Shown: in pieces, positions 8,432 through 18,407 of the stretch
Layout: every line of letters starts with the position of its first letter
Position numbering within the stretch: the stretch's first letter is position 1
From: Candidatus Obscuribacterales bacterium
GTDB lineage: Bacteria; Cyanobacteriota; Vampirovibrionia; Obscuribacterales; Obscuribacteraceae
Assembly: GCA_021732565.1 (NCBI GenBank)
Contig: JAKFUT010000085.1
Span: forward strand, 1-33,317
Direction: 5' to 3'
DNA length: 33,317 nt
Made by a program: the position numbers and the translations under genes
Notes under the pieces: model-generated
The model's input: the letters and a program-made list of their open reading frames with translations, nothing else
Told to the model about the DNA's origin: nothing
Databases searched by the model: none

Positions 8432-11320
8432 TCACCTGTTGGGAAGTCCAGGGGCGATTTCTCTATCGGTTATTGCCGACTTAGCTAATTGCTTCAACTC
8501 TTCAAGCTTTGCATCATTTTTGGTTTTACGACACAAATTAATATACGAAGCGACAGCGTTATTCCAATCATTTGAATTCTTCGGCGCTTCTTTAATTGAG
8601 GTGTCCAAGCACTGTGCGGCCAACTCCAACTTGTTTTCCTTACAGTAAGTGACTCCCAATGAAACCAACAAACCGGTTCGAAGGCCAAGAGCAGGTGTTG
8701 TTTTAACAACCTTCAAGGCTTCCTTCAAACCAGCTTCGGATCTTGCGTAATCGCCTCTTTCAAATTCGAAGCTGGCTACGAAGGAATGGATGATAACCCG
8801 ACACTGCGGTGCCAAATCATATTTGTCACATAAAGCCAGAGCCTCAGCCGCAACTGCACGCGCTTCCTTGCGATGCAGCGTCACCATGCTACCGACCTTT
8901 TGCTGAAGAAGTAATACCAGTCCTCGTGCATCTCTGCGCTCATCCACCGAAAGTCGCAGTGCCTTGTCGCACAGTTGAATTGACTCCTCGCCGCGCTTAT
9001 CGCGGGCGCAAATGTCCGCATAGGAAAAATACAACGACGCACAGGTATAGAAATCGCCGGGATGTTGCCCGTCCCATATTGTAATTACGTTTTGCACCAG
9101 AGCCTCGGCTTCCTTCGTTCGGCCCAACCGGCTCATTTGCATGGCGATATGACCGAGACACTGCAAACATAAATTCGAATAACTCAATTTTCGGAACTCC
9201 GGCATTGCATATACGCACCACACCAGTCTTTCTGCAGTTTTGCGTTGTTCAAGTGCCAATGCATTTTCGGCATTACTTCGAATATAACTTGCTACCGATT
9301 CGACTGATTCGGACGAAGCGGGCAGGGACCTCATGAGCGATTTAAAGATCGAGATTAGTTCGCTGTCTCGATGTAGTCTCCCGTTTAAATTGAAGGTCCA
9401 CATGTCTTGCCACAGAATCATTGCCAATGGAGCATTCACTGTCATCACTTTGGAGTTCAGCAATTCATATGCGTCATTCCAACGATGAAGGGTCCCCAAC
9501 GCTTCGGCTCTGACAAGATAGTACTCGGCGATTCGCTCGGGAAGTGAACGAATCAATATAGCGGGCTCTAATTGCTCACAGACACGCAATGCTTTACTGG
9601 CATCGCCGGCGCGCAGAATTATCTTAATCAGGTCTATTTTTTGGGACTCACCGAGCTGTACCTCCTTAAGCGCATACGCCAAGGCTTCATTAATTTGTAG
9701 TTCCGCCTCACCCCTCCTCTTCAGCAAGAGTAAGCTCCATGCTCTGCAAGAGAGCAGTTCCAGTTTTTCATCAGGTGGAATAGAGCACTTTGCATCCAAG
9801 GACAGTGCGGCGTCTACCTGCACCAAAGCATCCAGCGGATCGTGCCTGCCGTTTAAATCCATTTTAGCCAATTGTCGACGTGCGGTATTGAGAGATCGCA
9901 GTAAGCCGGTATTCTCCGTGGCAGTTAATCGCGTGATGATCGCACGAAGTTCCGGTTCCAATTTATCAAACTGATCGAGCTCTCCCCGACAATCTATGAT
10001 TGTGCACAGCGCTAGATTAGCTTCATCGCCACACTTGTCGGCGAGGGCTCGGTTAAGAATCTTGTGGCTGTCGGAAATGGCTCGCTGGCGCAGTGCGATG
10101 GACTCAGGATCTTTCGCTGACCGAGCGGCCAATTCACGAGCAAGATCAGATCTGGCGTGGCAGGCATCCATGGATAATTCATCGCCATAAGCCTTCAGCC
10201 ATGAATGATAGTATGTAATACTCTTGTCCCTGGCATAATGCCGCATCTCCGAGGCCGGGCGAAGCCGGCGCATGGTGGCCCGCTGCTCTCCGTCGCCTAT
10301 ATCGGCAGTGTATAGATCCTGAAAAACCGATTTTTTCAGCGCTAAATATCCCGCTGCGCCGGCGAACAGCACCGCTAGCGATACCATTACGCCGGTAAGT
10401 TTTCTGCTCTGTTTACCACGCCTTAAATCTTTCGCTAACTGCGGAGCTTCTATCTGCCTTCCGACGCCCGCAGCGACAAGTTCGAGATCAGCGCGAAACT
10501 CACTCATCGATTGATATCTGGAAGAAGGTGATTTCGCCATAGCTCGCAAAATTACATTTGAAAGTCCGTTCGGTATTTCTTCGCAAGGCAAGAATTGTTC
10601 CAACGGTGCGGGAGTCTCAGTTGAATGTAATCGCGTCAGAGCGATCGGATTGTCTGCATGGAATGGCGTCTGCCCCGTAACCAATTGATAGAGTACGCAT
10701 CCCAGAGAGTAGATATCTGAGCGCAGGTCTACTTGCAAACCGCAACATTGTTCAGGGCTCATATAGTGCACGCTGCCCACTAACATGCCCGTGGCAGTCA
10801 ATTTCTCGTCGCTGTGCCCCTGCGGTTTGACAAAGCACAAACCGAAGTCAATCACTTTTGCCCGGTCCTGCTCCCCTATTATCATCATAATGTTGTTGGG
10901 CGACAAATCTCGATGAACCACGCCTGCGCTGTGGGCAGCATCCATGGCCTCACACACTTGCATCACGATTCGCAAGCTCCTATCTATAGCGACAGACCCG
11001 CCACGGATTAACTGTGTCAACGATTGTCCAGCTATATATTCCATGGCAATATACGGCCAGGAACCAGCCCAGACACCAAAGCGATAAATTTTCAAAACAT
11101 GCTCGTGCGACAGCGAGGCAAGAACCTTTCCCTCACGGATAAAGCGGCTGCTATGCTCGCTATCGCCAATAAGTGTCTGATGAAGTATTTTTACCGCCAC
11201 AATACGTTCAAGCCCAAGCTCCCGGGCTTTATAGATTGTGCCCATGCCGCCTTCGCCTAGCTGTTCGATGAGCTGATAGCGATCGTCAATTACCGTCCCG
11301 GCGGCGAACGCGAGTGACAT
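8432..11320 (-). CDS. Ser/Thr protein kinase with TM and TPR sensor domain
   Basis: The protein has 962 residues from ATG 11320 (AAGG upstream); a start at 11413 would add 31 residues with no kinase homology. The N-terminal Hanks-type kinase has P-loop GEGGMG (22-27), AVK with Lys44, Glu63 in the C-helix, HRDLSPNN (136-143), DFG (158-160) and SPE (188-190). The catalytic-loop Lys of the usual HRDLKP motif is Ser140 here, which is unusual, although Asp138 and Asn143 remain. A single TM segment (about 309-326, VMVSLAVLFAGAAGYLAL) is followed by ~630 residues of TPR-like helical hairpins, presumably outside the cytoplasm or at the membrane surface as a sensor or docking array. It is divergent from the membrane TPR gene at 11432. 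Substrates are unknown. Confidence 0.88.
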   Translation of the reverse strand: MSLAFAAGTVIDDRYQLIEQLGEGGMGTIYKARELGLERIVAVKILHQTLIGDSEHSSRFIREGKVLASLSHEHVLKIYRFGVWAGSWPYIAMEYIAGQSLTQLIRGGSVAIDRSLRIVMQVCEAMDAAHSAGVVHRDLSPNNIMMIIGEQDRAKVIDFGLCFVKPQGHSDEKLTATGMLVGSVHYMSPEQCCGLQVDLRSDIYSLGCVLYQLVTGQTPFHADNPIALTRLHSTETPAPLEQFLPCEEIPNGLSNVILRAMAKSPSSRYQSMSEFRADLELVAAGVGRQIEAPQLAKDLRRGKQSRKLTGVMVSLAVLFAGAAGYLALKKSVFQDLYTADIGDGEQRATMRRLRPASEMRHYARDKSITYYHSWLKAYGDELSMDACHARSDLARELAARSAKDPESIALRQRAISDSHKILNRALADKCGDEANLALCTIIDCRGELDQFDKLEPELRAIITRLTATENTGLLRSLNTARRQLAKMDLNGRHDPLDALVQVDAALSLDAKCSIPPDEKLELLSCRAWSLLLLKRRGEAELQINEALAYALKEVQLGESQKIDLIKIILRAGDASKALRVCEQLEPAILIRSLPERIAEYYLVRAEALGTLHRWNDAYELLNSKVMTVNAPLAMILWQDMWTFNLNGRLHRDSELISIFKSLMRSLPASSESVESVASYIRSNAENALALEQRKTAERLVWCVYAMPEFRKLSYSNLCLQCLGHIAMQMSRLGRTKEAEALVQNVITIWDGQHPGDFYTCASLYFSYADICARDKRGEESIQLCDKALRLSVDERRDARGLVLLLQQKVGSMVTLHRKEARAVAAEALALCDKYDLAPQCRVIIHSFVASFEFERGDYARSEAGLKEALKVVKTTPALGLRTGLLVSLGVTYCKENKLELAAQCLDTSIKEAPKNSNDWNNAVASYINLCRKTKNDAKLEELKQLAKSAITDREIAPGLPNR

Positions 11321-11431
11321 CAGAGAGACCTTGCACCGTTGCTTCTCCGAAATATACCCGGCCGCAGAAGCATTCTCCCGTGACCACGTGCGAAGAATAT
11401 GGAGAAAGGTCATAATACCAGGTAAATACCA

Positions 11432-12388
11432 ATGGAACGAAAGACGGGTTGCTACGCAATTGGCAATTCGCGGGAAAAGGGCGATAGATCGTCGGTGGAA
11501 AAGGCAGACTTTTATCAGCGTGCACTTGCTGCAATAGAGTTAAAGCGCTGGGACATCGCTCGGCGCGAGCTGACCAACGTGCTGGCGCAAAGCCCGCAGG
11601 AAGCCCGGGCCTTAAGCCTGATGTCTGCATGCAGTTTCAATCTGGGCGAAGTTGATACAGCCATCGAACAGAGCAAGAGCGCAATTAAGTGCGACCCGAA
11701 ATGGACTCATGCTTATTATGTCTTGTCTTTAGGCTATACGAGCAAAGGCCGGTTCAGAGAGGCGCAGAGGGCAATCAAGCCCGCTCTGGCGGAGGAACCC
11801 GAAAATCCTGATTACTTAATGGTTATGGCAAATTTGCACTTTGCCGAGGTGCGATGGAAAGAGGGGTTGCAGCTTCTAGAGCACGCACTCAGCTATGATC
11901 CCGCCCATGCAAGCTGTTTGAGACTAAAAGCTTATGGACTTCGGCAGTCGGGACGCACTGCTGATGCCGATGAAGTGGTGAAGCAAGCGCTCTCTCTGCA
12001 TCCTGAAGATGCTCGGTTATATGCTGAGGCGGGATGGGCAGCCATCAGAAAAGATGCAAGTGAGGCTCGCACTCATTTTGAAGAGGCTCTGCGTCTCGAC
12101 CCCACCGATCCATCTTATATTCGGGCCGTGCAGGAGGCACGGTCTCAAAACAGGTGGTACTTTCGCATTTTCCGCCGATTCACAAATCGCTGGATTATCG
12201 GGCCCTACTACTTGCTCTGGATGATTTTCTCGCGTGACATACCAGCGGAATGGAGCGCATTGTGGCTTTATTTCCCGCTGATTTATTTGGTGGTTTGCGG
12301 ATTACTCACCAGCATCATTGAAAGTGTATGTCGGGTTGGCCAGCAAGCATGGCAAGCGCTAGAGAAAATGAAGAAGTCGCAATCATAG
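11432..12388 (+). CDS. Membrane-anchored TPR protein
   Basis: The protein has 318 residues. TPR units cover about 24-235, with typical signatures such as HAYYVLSLGYTSKGRFREA (93-111) and EARTHFEEALRLDPTDPSY (211-229). The C-terminus has a short hydrophobic stretch (254-267) and a clear TM segment (274-297, SALWLYFPLIYLVVCGLL), then a basic tail. No signal peptide is seen, so the TPR part should face the cytoplasm. The start is uncertain: ATG 11432 has only weak ribosome-site pairing, and GTG 11495 (VEKADF) also fits. It diverges from the Ser/Thr kinase and precedes a histidine kinase by ~190 bp, which suggests a scaffold role in signalling. Confidence 0.75.
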   Translation: MERKTGCYAIGNSREKGDRSSVEKADFYQRALAAIELKRWDIARRELTNVLAQSPQEARALSLMSACSFNLGEVDTAIEQSKSAIKCDPKWTHAYYVLSLGYTSKGRFREAQRAIKPALAEEPENPDYLMVMANLHFAEVRWKEGLQLLEHALSYDPAHASCLRLKAYGLRQSGRTADADEVVKQALSLHPEDARLYAEAGWAAIRKDASEARTHFEEALRLDPTDPSYIRAVQEARSQNRWYFRIFRRFTNRWIIGPYYLLWMIFSRDIPAEWSALWLYFPLIYLVVCGLLTSIIESVCRVGQQAWQALEKMKKSQS

Positions 12389-12576
12389 GGTGATGCTTTT
12401 CCATGTTTGCCTCCTTGCGGACTGCGGATTTCTTCACTCGTCTTCAACAGTTCCGGTTTCAGTGTCTTCATGCCTAATGCGCCTTGAGAGATCAAGTTCT
12501 CGTTGCGGTGAAGAGAAACCACACTTATTACTGAGCCGTGGCTTATAATTTTGAAATCACTAAAGACCAGATTTTA

Positions 12577-14418
12577 ATGAAACTATTCCATAAGGGTCTT
12601 ATCTTTCTCGTCTCCGTACTGTTGTTGCAAATGGTAGTGTTTGGAGCGCTTAGTTACCTCTGGTGGAAAGCCGAAGCGGAGGGACAAAAGTCCGAATATT
12701 CGCGGGTGGTAGTCTCCACAGCCTTAGAAGTTGATCGTCAACTTTATGAGGCAGTGAGGTTTCTCACCATGTATTCGATGACAAAGAGTTCGCTGTGGGA
12801 GCAGAAATTCGAAAGCGCTGCCGCCGAGGCGCCTGAAGGATTCAAGAAGCTGCGCGCTCAAGAAACTCTGAGCCGACGAGACGAAGACGATATAACAAAA
12901 TTAGAAGCCGATACGCGAATGCTGATTGAACTGTTGATCAACTGCAAGCGATTTGTGGAGTCCGAGGGGCCTTCCTACAAATTTCTTCGGCTCGAACAAA
13001 CTATCACAAACGAATTGCAACCTCTCTTTCAAGATATTCGCCTGGAGGCTAGCGAAATTCGAACTCGTCATAGAGGCGACAAGGAGGTATCGCCCGCGCA
13101 GCAAAAACACATGAAGAATCTGGTTAAACTTTCGCTGGCCGGGCTGTTTGTTGTAAATGTTCTTGCCACCGCGATACTCGTTATCAGCTTCAATCGCGGA
13201 ATAACTCGACGTCTGGCCATTATTGAAGATAGTGTCACAAAAATCGCTGCGGGCAAAGTTAAGACCCACATGGCACTGTCGCGTAATAATGACGAAATTG
13301 CAACTCTCGACCGAGCCTTTCAAAACATGACGGAAGCGCTGGAAGAGGCATCTGCAAAAGACAAGGCGGTGTTCGACAATATGCCTGTCGGTTTGCTGGA
13401 GTGTAACAGTTCGGGGAAAATTGAGTCGGTAAATCCCAAGGCCGAACAGCTCCTGTCTTATCAAATTGAGCACGGCGCATCGAGAAATTTCACTGATTTA
13501 GTGCCGCCAAGCCAGAGCCAAGCACTGACATTCTCGGCGTTATTGGAGCAGAGTGTCAATCGGGTTCGCCGAGCACGACTCCTGAAGAACAACGGAGAGA
13601 CTTTGTCGACGGAACTTTCTGCTGCAGCCTTTAAGCACAAGGGAGAGGAGCGCGTGCTTCTCTCTTTTATAGATGTAACTCAACAAGAATACGCTGAACA
13701 GCTCCGGCAGGAATTCATTTCGGTGGTGAGCCACGATCTGAGAACGCCGCTGGCTTCCATGAAAGCCTTTCTCACTTCGCTGGAAGCCGGCACCTATGGA
13801 AACCTTACCGACCGAGGCTTAGGCGTGTTGCGGTCGGTGCAGGGAGAGGGGGATCGTCTTTTGCGCCTCACTGCCGATTTGCTCGATCTTGCCAGACTCG
13901 ATTCTGGCAATATTGTATTAAAGCGCGCTGAACATTCGGTGAGTTCATTGCTTGAGAAAGCACTGAATGCGGTGGCAGGCTTTGCCGAACAAAGAAACGT
14001 TGAGTTGTCGGCACGCATGGTAGATTTAGATATACTGGTGGATGGCGACAGGATCGTTCAAATACTGGTGAACTATTTGTCGAATGCTATTAAATTTTCC
14101 CCTGACGGAAGTGTGGTGTCGCTAAACGCTGAATCCGGCGACGATTATGTAAAATTCAATGTCATTGATACGGGGCGCGGCATTCCGCCTGAACTTCAGT
14201 CTGAAATATTTGAGCGATTCAAGCAATCGAAAGCCGACGATGAAAAATCGGGAACAGGACTCGGTCTGGCTATTTGCAAGCTGCTGGCTGAAGCGCACGG
14301 GAGCACCGTCGGTGTTGAGAGTATACCGCTACGCGGGAGCACATTCTGGCTTACCATGCCGATAGAGCCGAGAATCAAGGTGGTGACGCTCCACGATGCT
14401 GAGCGAATAGACGTTTAG
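12577..14418 (+). CDS. Sensor histidine kinase (HAMP-PAS-HisKA-HATPase)
   Basis: The protein has 613 residues from ATG 12577. A GTG at 12538 would add 13 polar residues, but the MKLFHKG start mirrors the MKISFSQK and MKFSLAHK starts of the two paralogous kinases nearby. TM1 is at about 6-28, the extracytoplasmic helical sensor at 30-180, TM2 at 183-206, HAMP at ~207-258 and PAS at ~263-370. HisKA has SHDLRTPL with His386. The ATPase has the N-box LSNAIKFSP (Asn503), DTGRGIP (531-537) and GTGLGLAI (559-566). The protein should autophosphorylate in response to an envelope or cytoplasmic signal. The likely partner is the response regulator at 16234, but it is not adjacent. Its 3' end overlaps the convergent TPR gene by 44 bp. 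Confidence 0.93.
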   Translation: MKLFHKGLIFLVSVLLLQMVVFGALSYLWWKAEAEGQKSEYSRVVVSTALEVDRQLYEAVRFLTMYSMTKSSLWEQKFESAAAEAPEGFKKLRAQETLSRRDEDDITKLEADTRMLIELLINCKRFVESEGPSYKFLRLEQTITNELQPLFQDIRLEASEIRTRHRGDKEVSPAQQKHMKNLVKLSLAGLFVVNVLATAILVISFNRGITRRLAIIEDSVTKIAAGKVKTHMALSRNNDEIATLDRAFQNMTEALEEASAKDKAVFDNMPVGLLECNSSGKIESVNPKAEQLLSYQIEHGASRNFTDLVPPSQSQALTFSALLEQSVNRVRRARLLKNNGETLSTELSAAAFKHKGEERVLLSFIDVTQQEYAEQLRQEFISVVSHDLRTPLASMKAFLTSLEAGTYGNLTDRGLGVLRSVQGEGDRLLRLTADLLDLARLDSGNIVLKRAEHSVSSLLEKALNAVAGFAEQRNVELSARMVDLDILVDGDRIVQILVNYLSNAIKFSPDGSVVSLNAESGDDYVKFNVIDTGRGIPPELQSEIFERFKQSKADDEKSGTGLGLAICKLLAEAHGSTVGVESIPLRGSTFWLTMPIEPRIKVVTLHDAERIDV

Positions 14419-16090
14419 CTGTATCTCTATCGGCTTTGGCTTGCGCCTTTTTTCCCATAGCGAAAAACACAGCTCCTCGTTTTGAGTAGAGTCGAAAGTT
14501 TCCGGAATCCTTTTCAATCGCCTTGTTGTATTCAGCCAAAGCTTTATCAAATAGACGGTTGAGGGTATACAAATCGGCCAGCTGCAAACGCATTGCCGAT
14601 TCATCGACATTTACTTTGCATTGGCGCCGTTGAAGCGCGGTTTCCATCTCTTTTATATCGCGTGACACTTCCTCCGACGAGAGTACTCCGAAATTGACCA
14701 GGATGCGCCTGTAATCGCTGGTGAACTGAGCTGATCGCCGTTCGATTTGCGCAGGGGTAGACGGATGCCCCAAGCGGCCTAACTCGGCTAAATCTTTATC
14801 GATTTCAGATTTCCGTCCAAGCAGACACAACGCCTGGGCCCTCAAGTCATAAGCAATACTATTATCGGGATCAAACAGTGCAGCTCTGGAAAGATCAGGC
14901 AGAGCTTTCTTATATTCATTAGTGCGCAAATACACGCGAGCTCTGGCAATATGACAAAGGCTTTCGAATGGATTGACTTGGCATCCGCGAGAGTAGCTAC
15001 GCAGGGCTTCGTCGGGTTCACCAAATTGGCCCAGAATGTGGCCGCTGCATGCAAATGCCGGCGAGGAAGGATACCGATCTATTAGCTGTCGCTGCAAGCG
15101 AAGCGCATCGTCGCGAAAGTTCAATTTTCCATCTAGCAACAAGCGCGCAAACAACAGGGCCTCAGAAAAGAAACCCTTTTCGAAATGAGCCTGCAGTCCT
15201 TCATAATGTCGAATGATCAATTGCAAATCGTCGGCCTTGAAGTAGGTTGTCGGCGTAAAATTCCGCAAACAATCTATATCTTCGCGAGTCACAGGAACCA
15301 CCCGGGCCATTAGCTTTCGTTCCTCCTTCGTTCCGTAATCGTCTTGCAGTAAGTCGTAAACCGTCATTCTGCCGTAGTGCGGCACCACCGCATCGCGGCA
15401 TTTCTTTGACGCTTCATCCAGCAACTCAAGCGCCGCCTTAACGTTGCCCTGTCGAGCCAGTAGTTCCGCAGCGGTGCAATACAAATCTGCACGATCCGGC
15501 TTTAGCGATATGGCATGAGCCGCAGCTACGTTACTCTGTTTGAAATCACCGGCAGCATTAGCTCCCACTGCCTCCCCGGCCCAAAACTCCGGCACATTGG
15601 GAAAATCTTTCAGTGCCTTCTGCGACTGTTTATACAGTTCCTCATACCATCTACGACGAATAAGCCAGCTGCAGTATTTCTTGTGTGCATCGCAAGAGCC
15701 GTTACTACGATCAATGGCCGTTATAAAGTGGCGAGCAGACTGAAGACGATCATTGAGCGCCCACGCCACATCAGCCCTGAGTTCCACCGCATCCCAGCGG
15801 GCTGGAGATAACTCCAGACAATGAGCCAAATCTTTGTCTGCTTCGGCCAGTCGTTCAAGAGCTGCATTGACACGGGCTTTTAGAAAAAACACATCGGCAT
15901 CGTTCTTTTCCGACAACAACTGCTCGCAGGACTGCAATGCATTCTTTAAGTCACCGGAAGAGAACTGGAAACTGGCAGCCTGAAGTGAAAGCGCACCAGA
16001 CCGGGATGGCTTGGCGGTACCCGGGCTTCCGATAACTATCGCAAGCAAAAGACAGGTGATGACCAGAAACGAAGATATCCCGGGGTTCAT
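14375..16090 (-). CDS. Secreted or membrane-tethered TPR protein
   Basis: The protein has 571 residues from ATG 16090. An upstream in-frame start at 16168 is possible, but 16090 gives a direct signal peptide (FLVITCLLLAIVIG) and has GAGAG close by. After the leader, TPR hairpins fill most of the protein, e.g. ALERLAEADKDLAHCLELSP, GEPDEALRSYSRGCQVNP and a final YSKRGAVFFAMGKKAQAKAD. There is a less regular middle section (~215-275). The product is probably periplasmic or surface exposed and binds proteins. It is convergent with the histidine kinase (44-bp overlap) and divergent from the response regulator at 16234, with which it shares a ~140-bp intergenic region. Confidence 0.82.
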   Translation of the reverse strand: MNPGISSFLVITCLLLAIVIGSPGTAKPSRSGALSLQAASFQFSSGDLKNALQSCEQLLSEKNDADVFFLKARVNAALERLAEADKDLAHCLELSPARWDAVELRADVAWALNDRLQSARHFITAIDRSNGSCDAHKKYCSWLIRRRWYEELYKQSQKALKDFPNVPEFWAGEAVGANAAGDFKQSNVAAAHAISLKPDRADLYCTAAELLARQGNVKAALELLDEASKKCRDAVVPHYGRMTVYDLLQDDYGTKEERKLMARVVPVTREDIDCLRNFTPTTYFKADDLQLIIRHYEGLQAHFEKGFFSEALLFARLLLDGKLNFRDDALRLQRQLIDRYPSSPAFACSGHILGQFGEPDEALRSYSRGCQVNPFESLCHIARARVYLRTNEYKKALPDLSRAALFDPDNSIAYDLRAQALCLLGRKSEIDKDLAELGRLGHPSTPAQIERRSAQFTSDYRRILVNFGVLSSEEVSRDIKEMETALQRRQCKVNVDESAMRLQLADLYTLNRLFDKALAEYNKAIEKDSGNFRLYSKRGAVFFAMGKKAQAKADRDTAKRLFAQHRGASPP

Positions 16091-16233
16091 ACTCTCATTT
16101 TGTTCGAAAAACTCACGCGGCGCAATAAGCGCTTGCTCCAAAACCATATCGCACGAAGTCTTGACCATTCAGAGCAAGAGTGTTTACGGAAATTTGGGGG
16201 AGGGAATAACAAATCCGCGAGGGAGAGCAGTTA

Positions 16234-16905
16234 ATGAAGATACTCCTTGTTGAAGACGATACAACATTAGCCAATGTGGTAAGAGACTGGCTGGTGGCAA
16301 AAAACAACGAGGTCGATCATTTGACCAACGGAGCCGAAGCTCTCGAGTGGTTAACACGACAACACTATTCTGTAGCGATTCTCGATTGGGAGTTGCCTGA
16401 ACTCAGTGGCGTGGAAGTGTGCCGGCGATTCAGATCCGGTGGTGGCACCATTCCGATATTGATGCTTACAGGTCGCAAAGGCACAGACGATATCGTAGAC
16501 GGGTTGGAGGCAGGGGCAGACGACTATCTCTCCAAACCGTTCGAACTGCCGGAGCTATTCGCCCGTATCCGTGCGCTTTTGCGCCGCCCGACCAGCATTA
16601 CCAGTTCAACAATATCAGCTGGTTCTCTGGAGCTCGACCCGAAAACGGGGAAAGTGTCTAAAGGCCAGGAAGAGATCGTGCTTTCGCGCAAGGAATTTGC
16701 AGTGCTGCAATATCTTATGACCAACCCGGGAAGAATCTACAGCGCCGAAGCACTGCTCGATCGCATCTGGCCCACTGAGGCAGAAACCTCAGCCGAAACC
16801 GTTCGCTGCCACATCACCAGATTACGAGCAAAGTTGGCATCCGTGGGCGAAGAGTCTCTAATCAAGACGGTGTATGGCATGGGATACAAGCTCGAGTCGG
16901 TCTGA
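16234..16905 (+). CDS. OmpR-family response regulator
   Basis: The protein has 223 residues. The receiver domain has the acidic pair Asp8/Asp9, phospho-acceptor Asp51 (AILDWELP), Thr79 and Lys101 (LSKPF). The winged-helix DNA-binding domain (about 125-223) has RKEFAVLQYLM and ends with the typical KTVYGMGYKLE. GGGAG lies upstream of the ATG. The kinase gene 12577 is separated from it by a convergent TPR gene, so the pairing is likely but not shown by an operon. It would act as a transcription regulator upon phosphorylation; targets are unknown. Confidence 0.93.
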   Translation: MKILLVEDDTTLANVVRDWLVAKNNEVDHLTNGAEALEWLTRQHYSVAILDWELPELSGVEVCRRFRSGGGTIPILMLTGRKGTDDIVDGLEAGADDYLSKPFELPELFARIRALLRRPTSITSSTISAGSLELDPKTGKVSKGQEEIVLSRKEFAVLQYLMTNPGRIYSAEALLDRIWPTEAETSAETVRCHITRLRAKLASVGEESLIKTVYGMGYKLESV

Positions 16906-17077
16906 TTCCATTGATGTGGCCCGTATAGATTTACTGTTCGCTTGATTGCGTGTTGTTCAAGAATGTTTCAAGAATCATGCCTTAGTCTGCTTATAGCGAT
17001 GTCACTGTCGCTGTTGGCGATCAGACACTTACTGCACCTCAGGTTCCCTGTGGTGCTAGCCCTTGAGGTTCACCGTT

Positions 17078-18235
17078 ATGCCCGAGCAATTCAAAACAGC
17101 CGCCGATGTACTCAGCAAAAGCACCGCTCCGCCCGATGCCAGCGAAAAACTTGCCGAGGAATTGAATAAGAGCATATTCAAAATAGTTACCGATACTTCA
17201 TTGTCCGGACCGGGGACAGGCTGGAGAGCCCCTGACGGACGAATCGTCACGGATTTCGATGCAATTAAGGGTGCCAGCGAGATCTTTGCGGAACAAGACG
17301 GAAAACGGTACAAGATTGGAAAGACGATCAAAATTGACGATATAAACAACCTGGCCGTTCTGGACTTCGTGGACAAGCCTCCGGATACACCCTGCCTGTC
17401 GCTTCGCAAGGCGGTGCCCGTGCCTGGAGAGAAAATTTTTGCGCCACGATATAATCGAGGCACTTTCGAGGTGGAACACGGAAGCTTTACCCGTGCCATT
17501 TTGCAATCCGAATATCGATCTGCTGGCGGATGGCCGCTGAGTCGCGAAACTCAATTTGATTCAAGAGAACTAGGAGACGCGCTAGACTTTGCCAAGAGAC
17601 CACTCTACGAGTCAACCGTTTGGCTGTGTGTTCACGGCAACGGCGGTCCAATCTTATCCGCTGACAATCAGGTGCTCGGCTCCCTTACAATGAGCAACGG
17701 AAAACATTCGTATGCTGTTCCTCGGCAAAAAATTGATGAATTGCTAGCACAAAAGGAAGGCGACGAAAAGTTCAAAATACAGACAGGCTATGAAAACGGA
17801 TTCCAAAAATACTGGAATAATTTATCGCGGTGCCCGCAAAGTGCTATCTGGGACACCGCCAACGTCGGCCACGGTGCGCTGGCAATTGCAGCCATGAAGT
17901 ACGGACCGCGTGAAGCCAAAATCGCCGGAAGCGCTCTGCTTGGCGTATTCTCCGCGATGCGACTTTTCGAAGATTATTCCGCATACTCAGGTCAGACAAA
18001 CAACCTGGACCGAAAGAAGTTCGGACTGGCGCTTGTAGCCGATACCGCGACCACCGCCGGGCTCGGTTTATTTGCCGCAGGACTACGCTACACTCCTCTT
18101 CGTGCCGTCGGATTAGGGCTTGCAGTGGCAGGCATGGCGGGAAGATTGGCCACTGAAATCGTACCCAACCACTTTGTGATTCAAGACATCAAAAGAACAG
18201 ATGGCGATCCACGACCACCATTCTCCAGGTTTTAA
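17078..18235 (+). CDS. Trypsin/HtrA-like pseudoprotease with C-terminal membrane-like domain
   Basis: The protein has 385 residues from ATG 17078 (a TTG at 17063 is less likely). Residues ~30-210 follow the HtrA/trypsin layout: SGPGTGWRAPDGRIVTD (43-59) is the first-strand block, INNLAVLDF (89-97) the Asp-strand block, VPGEKIFAP the next, and VHGNGGPILSADNQVLG (185-201) the Ser block. The catalytic residues are missing: the His position after IVT reads DFDA, the Asp position is Asn (NNLAVL), and GNSGGP is GNGGP, so the nucleophile is gone. Residues ~262-360 contain Gly/Ala-rich hydrophobic segments. No signal peptide is seen. It probably has a binding or structural role; the fold call rests on motifs only. 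Confidence 0.7.
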   Translation: MPEQFKTAADVLSKSTAPPDASEKLAEELNKSIFKIVTDTSLSGPGTGWRAPDGRIVTDFDAIKGASEIFAEQDGKRYKIGKTIKIDDINNLAVLDFVDKPPDTPCLSLRKAVPVPGEKIFAPRYNRGTFEVEHGSFTRAILQSEYRSAGGWPLSRETQFDSRELGDALDFAKRPLYESTVWLCVHGNGGPILSADNQVLGSLTMSNGKHSYAVPRQKIDELLAQKEGDEKFKIQTGYENGFQKYWNNLSRCPQSAIWDTANVGHGALAIAAMKYGPREAKIAGSALLGVFSAMRLFEDYSAYSGQTNNLDRKKFGLALVADTATTAGLGLFAAGLRYTPLRAVGLGLAVAGMAGRLATEIVPNHFVIQDIKRTDGDPRPPFSRF

Positions 18236-18407
18236 CCAGACGTGTTCCCTCCGCCTTCGCAGTCTTCGGGAATGCTCGTCGCCCGGGGCAGCCAACTTGC
18301 TTCATCACCGGGAGCCATCGCTGTGCTAATTCTCTTCGATGAGAATGCGCAGGAGGTCTTCTTGAGCATAGCACCAAGCACATTCATCAAAACTTCAAAA
18401 TGCAAGC

